A stretch of 64,000 bases of DNA, taken from assembly GCA_964016885.1 (NCBI GenBank), contig OZ024744.1, positions 65,285,047 to 65,349,046 of the forward strand. The letters are read 5' to 3'. Below, piece by piece: positions 55,095-64,000 of this stretch. The DNA comes from Eledone cirrhosa. Lineage: Eukaryota; Mollusca; Cephalopoda; Octopoda; Eledonidae. Each line of letters starts with the position of its first letter. The stretch's first letter is position 1. Below the pieces are notes generated by a model. That model had not been told where the DNA came from. It saw only the letters and a program-made list of their open reading frames with translations, and made no database searches. Made by a program: the position numbers and the translations under genes.

Positions 55095-58000
55095 CTATAG
55101 ATGCATGGTCAGAGTAGGCCCATTCACACGGGCCATTCTCACCACATTCATCCACCTTTTAGCAAATGTACTGGGGGGCAGCACTTCTCTCTCCACCCTC
55201 ACCTTCCTTTCCAGGTGAAAGTTGAAGAAGTTGAAGAGGGATTGGCCGAAGAGAAAAGTGTCTGTCTTCAGTCCTTTTAATCTGGTCCACCATATAATCT
55301 CTTTCGCAACGGCCACCAGACAGGAAAATTTCCTGCTCTTCCTGACCTAAGGAAGGCGGTGGATCGATCTTCACTATGGACTCGGCCGATAGCCGGATTC
55401 GTTCCACACGCGGCAGTAGCTGTTCGACATAACTCCACAAGTCAGTAATGCAGGAACATTGGACAAGTGTGTGCAAAGCCATTTCGTCATTCTGTGCACG
55501 TCTTGGGCAGGTCCGTCTGACAGCACTTCCGTGCCTGTAGAGTTTATCCCGAACCGTCAGTGCTCCCCGGTAGCACTGCCAAGTGAAGGATTTCTGGAAA
55601 TTGTCCATCGTCCCCAGCTCGAAAGTCCGCCAGTACAGACTGGTCAGTTCGACTTTGTCGAGGCCCAAAGCTTCTCCGAGTGCGTCATCGCACTTGCCCA
55701 CCACTAATCCTCTATAGAACTCGAGAGTGGAAGTTCCATTGATCGCATTGCCCGCTTGGTAGAGGGCAGTGAGTGCCTGGCAACACTCCAGGTGCCAGTC
55801 ACCCAGTCTCGGTCTCTTCTTGACTCAGGACTGCAGCCCAGTCAAAGAAATGAGCTGCGGAAAGGCCCGTCTGATAAACGGCAACCACACCTGTTCACCA
55901 TTTAGGCAAAATATCTGGAGATGTTGCAGCCTCAATGCATGTCTGCGCATCATTAGCCACGGCATGCCCAGCCCTCCGCGTAGAGGGTGCTGGCAGCAGA
56001 TGGACCGCCTCACCAACAGAACTTATCCCCTCCACAAGAATTTGAAAAGGAGCCATTCCAACTTGACGAGGCGTGGACGGGGTCAAGGCACGACGGTCAG
56101 GCGGTAGTAGATGACGGACGCGATGTACACATTCACCACCTCCGTGCGACCTTTCAGTGATAGCTTCCTCCCAGCCCATTTCTGGGCGAGACTGGCTACA
56201 CTGCTCGTCACCTCGTCCCAATTCTTTTCCACCTGGAGTTCTGGTCTGAACCAAACCCTGAGCAACTTTACTGGTCCGTCCGTCCAGCGCCTAACGACGC
56301 TGTTGCACGGCATGGACTTGCCTCTCCAGGTTCCGAGCTGCAAGCCCACCGACTTTTCCAGGTTAAGTTTGGCTCCTGTCAACCTTTCATATTCCTTCAA
56401 TAAGGTGCCGACCACCTCGATTTCTGAGGTGTCCGACACGATCACGGTGATGCCGTCCGCATAAGCCGACACCACCTTTCCGCATCCTGGTTCGAGCAGG
56501 ATGCCCTGCAACAGCTCCAGCTACCGCAGTAAAGGCTCGAGAGTCAATACGTACAGAAGGGAAGAGAGAGGGCACCCTTGACGACCGATCGGGAGAACCG
56601 AAATGGTTCCAAGAGGTGGCCATTAACCTTGACCACCGAGCGTGTGCCGCTGTGCATTGCAGTGATCCAGCTTCTGAAGATGGGGCCGAAGCCAGCCGTT
56701 TTGAGGACAGACTCCAGGTACCGATGGTCGACCCTATCGAATGCTTTCAATTGATCTAAATTGATCAGTGCCCCCACCGAAGCCAGGTTTACACTCTACC
56801 CTCTCTATGATGTATCGCATTAGGTTGAGATTGTCATGTATGGACCTGGCTGGGATTGCGCAAGTTTGCTCCTCCCCAACCAAATCCCCGACGACAAGCG
56901 CCAACCTCTTCGCTAATACCTTGGCCAAAATCTTAAACTCTGTGTTGAGCAGAGTTATTGGCCTGAAATTGTCTAATGTGTCCCTCTTGTTCTTGTCTTT
57001 CCTTATCAGCGTCACTACACCCCGGCTCACAGAACTGGGAATACTCCCGTTCTGCTGCCAGTTGCAGTATAGTTCTTCGAGGAGATCGAAGAACAAGTCT
57101 GGCATATTTACGTAAAGCTCGTAGGGCAGACCATCCAAACCGGGTGACTTGTGCCTCATGCAGCCGACAAGGGCATCCTGAATCTCGGCTGAAGTAATCA
57201 GCCTTTCGCAGCACTCAGCGTCAGCCGTCGAGAGTTACAGGAAGCCATCGAAGTAGGGACTGAAATCCGCCACTTCCCCCGAACAACCGAGCAAAGTGCT
57301 GGCGAAAGGCCTCACACATCCACTTGGAATCGCTCAGCTCGTGTCCGTCTCAGTCAGCCAAAGACCGAATTGTGGTTTTATTACCATGCTGCGCCTCTGC
57401 CATGCAGGCCCATCGAACAGCTTTGGTTCCCTCATTTCTAAGAGCACGCGCCTTAGCTCTGACAATGCAACCTTCGTGTTTTGCATTAATGCCATTCTCG
57501 CCACTAGCACGTTAGTTGCAATGCCACTACAAATAGCCTCGTTTAACTTATCTACCAGCTCACCCTCCTTTCTATTTTTTTCTAACACTAGTTCTTTGCT
57601 GAACTCTATCGAAGTTACTCTAATCTCTCTTTTGAGAGCACCCCACCATCTGTTGTTGATGATCTCCCCTGTCAACTTTTGCTTAACTCAATTGTTGACC
57701 TGGTCCCTGTAAGCCTTACGTGCCGGAAATGACATGTTCAGCTTCCAGTAACCAGGTCCTAACCTACGCATTTTATCTAGGTCGATCATACAGATCACAA
57801 ATTTGTGATCTGAATAGGCAACCGTTTTAAAAAGTGGGCAGCCTACACTATTTCTATCTATTTTCCTAATGAAGATCCTGTCTATATACGATCTAGGTGA
57901 TCCCATGCGGTTGGTCCATGTCCATTCTGGCGTATTGGGGAAATCTAGTCGATACCTGTCAGACAGTTGGAACTGGCTGATTAGGTGCTTGAGGCTTTTG

Positions 58001-58452
58001 CACTGCCTGCTCCTATCAGCTACTCCCACACAATCCCAGCGTGCGTCTAAAATGTCGTTCCAGTCCCCCGCTAACAGTAAAGGGCGAGACGTACCCAGAA
58101 AGGTCTCCAGGCGCCTAAAGAAGTCTGGTCATCTGGGTCTAAAAGCACCACCTTCGTTATTGTTCACGTCCACCAACTTACCGTCCGGATCCCGGAAGCT
58201 CGACCTTACCTCGAGATCCAGTCCTTTCCTAAACAGCACTGCCACCCCACCTCCCACTCCCAGCCTGCTAACAGATGCTAAGATCTGATAGTCGTCGAAA
58301 ATAGGGGCTAGTGCGCGCGTGTCTGAAATTCTGGTCTCGCTGACAGCAATCACATCCATTTCCAGCGACCTGAGGTCGTTGAGCAGGCGACTCTGCTTCC
58401 AGAGTGACCCCAGGCCGCGAACATTTAAACTTCCTACTCTTAATATGGCCAT
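55095..58452 (-). pseudogene. Tx1-like ORF2, copy D
   Basis: Starts MAILRVGSLNVRGLGSLWKQ. Endonuclease blocks AVSETRIS and YSDHKFV (about 57810) are present, but the middle around VYAPT is deleted after GGAFRPR (58132). The RT has SPGLDGLPYELY, FRPITLLNTEFK and QLKAFDRVDH. The active site is YADG (56463-56452). A TGA follows LTVVP at 56083, and the C-terminal knuckle is damaged (CPRR). Multiple frameshifts. Confidence 0.85.
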
Positions 58453-58481
58453 GTTGGCAAGCTAAAAGAGAGAGGGAAGGT

Positions 58482-59664
58482 TTACTTACCTCCCGGGGTC
58501 TTGTGGAGGTCGGGTAGTTCGACCTCCATGGTTGGTGGGGTTTCTTTTGGGAACCCCTTTAAAAGTCTCGATGTGGGTTTCACATTCGGGGTTCCCACGT
58601 CTTGAGGAAAGCTCTGCCAAATTTCTTTGAAGGAATCGAGTGACATTCGGACCAGAAGCAAATCTTCTGGCACGCAAAATGTGCTCATTTCAAAGATCTC
58701 CCCCTCTGTTTGAATGTCCTCGCTTCGTGCTAAGAGGGCCATCAGTTTATCGTTGGCTCTTCTGACAAGCACAAAGTTTTTAACATTTTGTTGGTGTGGT
58801 TTTATTTATTTTCATTTTGGTAAATGTGGTGGTGATGGTTTTGGTGGTGTTGTTTCGGGTATGTCTGTGTTTGTTGTAGGTGTGGTGTCTGCAATCAGGT
58901 ATTTGTGTGTTTATTTGTACTTGTGTTTGTTTAGGTTGTTTGCATTTTCGAGGATTGTGGGGGTGGTGTCGATGTTGCTGTTGGTGCTGATGTTATTGGG
59001 GAAGTGTTTGCGTTAGTGGTGTCTGTATTTTTTGTGTTTTGTTGGGGCTTTTTTTGGTGAGTTTTCTCTGCTTTTTTCCACTTTTGGGTTTTCCTTCATC
59101 TTCGCTGCTGGAAGACAAAGGGTCTGTGGCTGTGAGTGTCTCTGTGTCTGTGTGTGCGTTTATTGTTTTGTCTATGTGTATAATTGGAGGGGGGGAAGTG
59201 GGAGAGCTTTCCTCGTTTTCCCCTTGGGTTGGTTTCGGTGTTGGTGGTGGTCCGGCTGTTTTTGATGTTGGTGTCCGTGTCTTTGTTGATGTTGTTTTTG
59301 GTGGTGGTGGTGCAGTTTTCCGTGCTAACACTGGCGTTGGAAACAAAGGAGGTTTGCGACCCCCTGCATTTTTGTGCTGAGGGTAGAAGGCTTGCAGATG
59401 CGTTGTTTCCCTGCAGACGAAGCAGTGCGGCCTTCTTACCTCAGTAATTAGTTGGATTGTTGTCCCGTCCTGCAGGCGGGCAAAATACAAAATCCGGGAT
59501 GTTGTTCATGTCCTCTGGTTTCATTTGGAGAAGAATCTCCAATTCCATTCCGGACCAGTCTTCTCTCTCTGTCTTTTTGATATCCTGGAGGGTAGTGTCT
59601 ATCCCCTCCTCAATTACGCATCCCAGGAGCCACCATATGTTCATTCCTGGTGGGATCCTGGGAA
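58482..59664 (-). pseudogene. Tx1-like ORF1, copy D, partial
   Basis: Begins with PRIPPGMNIWWLLGCVIEEG, continues through LEILLQMKPEDMNN, a damaged knuckle CFVCRETTHLQAFY (last Cys now Tyr, about 59425-59385) and a Pro/Thr/Lys-rich tail. The helix LVRRANDKLMALLARSED and PDLHKTPGGK end about 30 bases before ORF2. Frameshifts near 59490 and 58990. Confidence 0.75.
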
Positions 59665-59689
59665 AAAAAAACTCACTTAGTGACACTCA

Positions 59690-59800
59690 TACATACGACA
59701 CATACACACACACACTCACTCACACACGCACACTCACTCACTCACACACACACACCAACTCTCATGCATACAAACAAACACACACACATATACATATATA
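59690..59800. repeat. (CA)-rich tract
   Basis: Imperfect CACA/CTCA repeats with a short (TA)n. Confidence 0.85.
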
Positions 59801-59889
59801 TATATTACCGTCATTACTCATACAAGATTATGTCAACTGTTGACTTTCGAAAGAGTTTGTATAATTGAAGCCATTCGTGTTATTGTTCA

Positions 59890-60060
59890 GTATTATTATA
59901 ATTGCTTTACAGAATAGAGCTATGGCCCTGTATGTTCCGAGCTCAAATCCCGCCGAGGTCAACCTTGCCTTTCATCCCCACGGAGTCGATAAAACAAAGC
60001 ACCAGTAATGCACTGGGACAATCGTTGGTCCCGTGCCAAAAAGCAGAAAAATTATTATTA
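59890..60060 (+). repeat. SINE-1 copy, head truncated
   Basis: GAGCTCAAATCCCGCC (box B), GTCAACCTTGCCTTTCATCC, AAGCACCAGTAATGCACTGG, end with (ATT)n. Confidence 0.8.
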
Positions 60061-60094
60061 TTATAGTTGTTGTTTTCTTAAAGCCTGATCGCTG

Positions 60095-60310
60095 GTGATG
60101 GTGATGGCGGCAGTGGATGGTGGTGGTGGTGGTGGTGGTGGCAGTGGATGGTGGTGGTGGTGGCAGTGGATGTTGTTGTTTAGCTCTTTTTTTTTTTAAT
60201 CATTTGATGCCACAATTATAGATGTTGGTGTTGTTCCTCTTGATGCTGTTGTTTCTGAAGACATTGGTGCTGGTGCTGCTGTTGTTGTAGATGTTGGGGT
60301 TGAAATTTGG
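60095..60310. repeat. (GGT)n/(GTT)n triplet region
   Basis: Imperfect GGTGGT and TGTTGT tracts. Confidence 0.8.
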
Positions 60311-60429
60311 TCGTTTTGACTGAGTGATATATATATATACATACATGCATACATGCATACATGCATACACACACACACATAATTATATACATGATGGTTG
60401 CAACTCAACTTCAAGTAATGCCATCGCTT

Positions 60430-60500
60430 GATACTTAAACATGCGCATCACAGACGTGGCTTTTTAGTCCTGCTAGGGACTTGCCTATGACCAGCAACAC
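60430..60500 (-). pseudogene. LINE-beta finger fragment
   Basis: The minus strand reads GKSLAGLKSHVCDAHV, the terminal finger of LINE-beta (RSLAGLKSHIRS at 45380). Repeated at 60805-60860. Confidence 0.55.
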
Positions 60501-60769
60501 CATACATATATGCATGCTTGCATACATACTGCATACAGACTTGTACAGATATAAAGCATATGCACATGCACACATATAACTCAAAACATACTCATCCACA
60601 CATACAATAACATCCATACCTGCACACACATGCATGCATGCAGACATACCTACCTAGTAAATTCCAATGAGAGAGTCTTGTGTCTATGTTAGAAACCGAC
60701 TCTCTCTCTATTGGTAAAAATTTGTGAAATTATAAAACCAGAAGATACATACATACATAATGGCTGCAA

Positions 60770-61070
60770 CTCAACATTGAGTAATGCCATCACTTGATAC
60801 ATGATGTATGAGCATCACAGACGTGGCTTTTTAGTCCTGCTAGGGACTTGCCTATGGCCAGCAATACCATGCATCGCAAAAAATGTCACATATCAAGCGA
60901 TGCCTGTGCTTGGAGACTTTTTAAGTGAGGAAAGGCTTTCCCAGGGCCAATCCCACTCTTTGAACATCAAATGCATTTACCCAAAAGGAAGAACAGGTTT
61001 ACATCATTGGATGCAAACGAAATCGCAGATTTTATATCAGAGTTATCTTCTCCTAGAGAGATGACTTAAT
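60770..61070 (-). pseudogene. LINE-beta 3' end fragment
   Basis: GTGGCTTTTTAGTCCTGCTA (60825-60844, also in 60456-60475) is the antisense of the KSLAGLKSH finger. The following TCAAGCGATGCCTGTGCTTG and GGCCAATCCCACTCTTTGA resemble the inverted sequence near 6130-6190. Confidence 0.45.
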
Positions 61071-61122
61071 GAAGACTAGGGTCTCTCTCCTCAGAAAAAA
61101 AAATACAAAATAAAACTTTATT

Positions 61123-61195
61123 GAATGGCTGTTGACTCTCCTGGGTTTCTCCACCCTTTGCAGGGTGCCCAAATTCACCCTCCGTTTTAGTCACC
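61123..61195 (+). repeat. Repeat Y copy
   Basis: TGAATGGCTGTTGACTCTCC and TGCAGGGTGCCCAAATTCAC. Confidence 0.55.
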
Positions 61196-61632
61196 GATAA
61201 CAAAACATGCATCCATACATACATACATGCATATATGATGATGTCTGCCCTCTCATTATCGAGTATGGCCATTGCACGATATTACATTATTAATAATTAT
61301 CAATTAATGCCATCATGCAATGCCTGTGCGTAAAGATTTTTTTAAAGTGAGGAAAGACTGTGCACTCTCTGAGCGACAGTAGCTATAACCCGAAAAGAAG
61401 AAAAGATCAACATCATCGGTAACTACTGAGCCACTGGTTTTATGTTGGAGTTATCCCAGTTTCCTGAGTTGCCTTCTAGAAGAATGCCCAGAGAACAGCT
61501 AGGAGTCCTTCACTCCCAGTGGTTTAATCGCACAATTGAGTATCCAGTCCGATTATTTCTATGACCCCACGCATATACATACACATGCATACATGTATAT
61601 ACATATACACATATATACATATTTACACATTT

Positions 61633-61725
61633 TTGGATGGCCATTGACTCTTATGAGTTCTTCTGCCCTTTGTCAGGTTTTGTTTTTTGTCCTGCAGGGT
61701 GTCCAAAATCACCCTCCTCACCATT
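61633..61725 (+). repeat. Repeat Y copy
   Basis: TGGATGGCCATTGACTCTTA and GCAGGGTGTCCAAAATCACC. Confidence 0.55.
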
Positions 61726-61782
61726 TATACATAGATACATACATACACACGTACATGTACACATATATGCATACATCCATAC

Positions 61783-62050
61783 ACTTAACAATTATAGGTT
61801 ATCTTGAACAGGGTGAGAATACCAGATATGACAGACTCTTAGATAAGGAGAGGACCATGAATGAATATTTCAGAAGAGTAAAGAGAATATGGTCATCAGA
61901 ACTCTCAGATACTACACCCTCATTATACCTTTAGATTTATACCTGTGATCATTGAGGCTCTTGGATACATTACTAACTGCCTTAGTACAAATCTTGAAAA
62001 GCTGCGCTTCACAGAACCAGAAATAACATGGCTAGTTAGGAAGTTGTAAG
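61783..62050 (+). pseudogene. Possible decayed LINE C-terminal fragment
   Basis: Readable blocks EYFRRVKRIWSSELSD and, in another frame, IPVIIEALGYITNCL. The second resembles the VPVVVGALG block of R4-like proteins (13519-14588). Short and broken; weak call. Confidence 0.35.
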
Positions 62051-62059
62051 TATAGTTCA

Positions 62060-62720
62060 TTAATAGAACTGTAAAAATATCCATGTATTAATGGCATGTA
62101 CATTAAGGCTATTTCATATTTATAAGTATTTTTTTTTCAATTTTAGTTGTAATCACCTCGTCGAATGTGCCCTGAATTCATTTCACATAAAAGCTACACA
62201 GGTAAATATATTTAGGGGTTGCACAGTTTGGTGCTTTTTAAATGCTATGCCAAAAATAGAAAAATTTTACTTCAACACTTGTTGATTGTAACCAGATTGC
62301 ATTTTTTGTCCATTTTCCTCTGTGACACGAAGGAGATGTTTCAACCATTTTTAGGATCCTAAATAAAAAAGAAATGAACCATAAACTTTAACTAAGTATG
62401 TAGAAATAATTTTACAACAGTGATTTGTTTTCATATTTCATACAAAGAAATATTTGATATCACATTGATGAGGTGAACTTTTCCATATTTGTTTTGATAA
62501 TTCAACAAGATGAGTCAAGTTCCATCTGTTGTTATAAAGTAATGAAATGATTTTCTTCTCCTTTGCTTTTCATAGCCTGAATGAATTCCAGAAATGTAAG
62601 AACCCAAAAGCTCATTAAAGTAAAATTGATTGATTGATTTTGCTTTTCATCTTTCACAGTAAATAAGAAAATGGAAACCAGAAACACCATTTGACTGCTT
62701 GAGAAAAATAGCAAGGAGCA
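62060..62720. other. No recognisable gene
   Basis: AT-rich DNA with no repeat or coding motif identified. Confidence 0.45.
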
Positions 62721-62724
62721 GTTA

Positions 62725-62992
62725 CCTCAGACAAAAAAAGCACCCACTCCATGCTGTAAAGTGGTCATGTAATAGACACGGTAAAAAGGCTCCCAGTCCA
62801 CATTGTAAATGTGGTTGGTATTAGGAAAGGCATCCAGCCGTAGAAAACCTCCCAGATACAGTCCTATATGAGCGAGACACGGTCACCTGATCAATCTTGC
62901 CTCAAGTGGGACAATTCCCCTCTAACCCATGCTAGATAGATGTTAAACAATGGAAGATAGATGTTAAACGATGATGATGATGATGATGATGA
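62725..62992 (+). repeat. LINE-alpha/SINE-2 tail
   Basis: Two modules (GTAAAGTGGTCATGTAATAG and GTAAATGTGG), GGCATCCAGCCGTAG, GAGACACGGTCACCTGATC, a short duplication of TAGATGTTAAACRATG and (GAT)n. Confidence 0.8.
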
Positions 62993-64000
62993 AAGGAAAA
63001 GAAGGTTCACAAGAAAGTAAGAAAGCAGGATGAAGAAGTCAAGAAGTTGTGTGAGAAAGTAGCTCTTGAACGTTCGTCATCCAGCTCAGCTATTATTAAT
63101 GATGATGATGATGATGAAATCTTCAAGTCAGCACCACCCCAAAAGTCATTGTGAATAAAGTCTACTCTCAACACCACTCTTGTTGCCACGTAGGAACAGG
63201 AGAAACTACCTGTACAACAAGCAAGTTGTTCTTACATTGCAGATTTGAAGAGTTTTGGCCACAGTGTGTCTGAACTCTCAGTTTCAGTTTCCTCCCTCAA
63301 CTGTTTATCGAACAAGAACCAATCACTGTAAGAGGATGGCTCATGAAATTGAGTTATCCACTTTCCCACTTGAAGACAGATTCTGGTTAGACCTCCACTG
63401 GGATGGAGAATTGTTACCATCGGCTTCCTTATCCAGCTCACTCAATGATTGGATTGCAGTTTTAGTTAGAGGAAAAGGAAAGGAAGAGCTCTTAGGTGTT
63501 CTGATTACAAGAGATGGAACCAGACAACAAATTGCGGAAGTTGTTTTGAAGGAAATTCAATGACTCAAAATTGAGATAGAATAATTGGTATGTCCTTTGA
63601 CACGACCACCAGTAACACTAGCAATCATCGTGGAGCCAATACAAACATTGAAGCAGCTCTGAAAAAATTCCCCGTGTGCTGGCTTGCCTCCATCACATTC
63701 TTGAACTACTTTTGAAGAAAGTCTTTGAGATCGTTTCCCCGTCATCTCATCCCGGTATCCCATTGTTCAAAAAGTTCCAGGAACAATGGGACTCCATTAT
63801 AAGTCTCATTAGTAATACACTGGGTAATTGCTGGCCTTGTGCCTAACGTAGAAACAATTATCAAACTATCCTGGACAATGATAAACCCATGGCAAATTTT
63901 TATGTACTGCTTTATGGAGATCATCTCTGAAAAAACTATGTCAAGTTTGTAAAGCTCTCCTTTCTCTATCTTGGTGGTTGGCTATCTCCTCAGTTCTCCT
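62993..64000 (+). pseudogene. Transposase-related gene, decayed, runs off window
   Basis: In changing frames the plus strand gives KLCEKVALERS, then an ALKSFGHSVSEL-like block. An open stretch follows (63255-63563) with LSTFPLEDRFWLDLHWDGE and RGKGKEELLGVLITRDGTRQ, then FDTTTSNTSNHRGA (about 63597), a CWLA block and GIPLFKKFQEQWDS. After a SINE-1 tail (63808-63860) comes VKFVKLSFLYLGG at the window end. The order (substrate-like DxxxSNTG block, metal-site-like HH region lost, LFLGG end) resembles a family of RNase-H-like, transposase-derived proteins common in invertebrates. That assignment is recollection. Stops and frame changes make it a pseudogene. Confidence 0.5.
63808..63860 (+). repeat. 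SINE-1 3' end fragment
   Basis: AATACACTGGGTAATTGCTGG followed by CCTTGTGCCTAACGTAGAAAC, 5'-truncated, within the transposase-related pseudogene. Confidence 0.8.

Larger units (their letters stand above)
54770..59664 (-). mobile_element. Tx1-like LINE copy D, truncated within ORF1
   Basis: About 4.9 kb on the minus strand, close to A and B. It begins inside ORF1 at about 59664 next to A-rich and (CA)-rich DNA, and ends in (TTA)n. Its 3' UTR carries four 15-bp tandem units (54950-55009). Confidence 0.85.

Overview
This window looks like repeat-dense, intergenic or intronic animal DNA, most probably from a coleoid cephalopod (octopus-like). Two tRNA-headed SINE families recur on both strands, one ending in a GGCACAAGGCCAGC-type tail and one ending in an (ATG)n tail, in the style of the tRNA-derived SINEs known from octopus. 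The organism call is inference. Names SINE-1, SINE-2 and LINE-alpha, -beta and -gamma are local labels. I found no convincing single-copy host gene; nearly every protein-like stretch belongs to a transposable element.

Layout. 0-8.5 kb: a small element remnant bounded by hammerhead-ribozyme-like motifs (1.0-1.7 kb), a minisatellite with a hairpin in each unit (2.93-3.51 kb), a LINE-alpha 3' end with a tandemly expanded 48-bp module (3.6-4.4 kb), and a LINE-beta C-terminus (6.4-7.1 kb). 8.6-15.5 kb: a stack of LINEs separated by (TTA)n tracts, namely a Tx1-like copy A (+), two R4/Dong-like copies with a restriction-like endonuclease (-), and a decayed LINE-gamma. 17-26 kb: two fossil LINE-alpha copies in inverted orientation, cut by SINEs, two hAT MITEs and a piggyBac-type MITE, amid long (TA)n/(CA)n microsatellites. 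26-36 kb: many SINE-1 copies, a young non-autonomous LTR retrotransposon with apparently identical LTRs (28.2-29.9 kb), and further MITEs. 37.5-59.7 kb: three Tx1-like LINEs (B, C, D, all -), two of them with both ORFs and a 5' UTR, plus LINE-alpha 3' ends and a nearly complete LINE-beta. 60-64 kb: SINE and LINE fragments and a decayed transposase-related gene running off the window end.

How the parts relate. The Tx1-like LINE has ORF1 (low-complexity N-terminus, CCHC knuckle) and ORF2 (APE endonuclease, RT, C-terminal Cys/His knuckle). All four copies carry frameshifts, and three have lost the second Asp of the RT active site, so none seen here is autonomous. The R4-like LINE uses an RT-CCHC-RLE architecture instead. 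Every 5' and 3' junction I can place for these two families, except the truncated 5' end of copy D, lies in a (TTA)n/(TAA)n tract. LINE-alpha and SINE-2 share their 3' region, the usual sign that the SINE is mobilised by that LINE.
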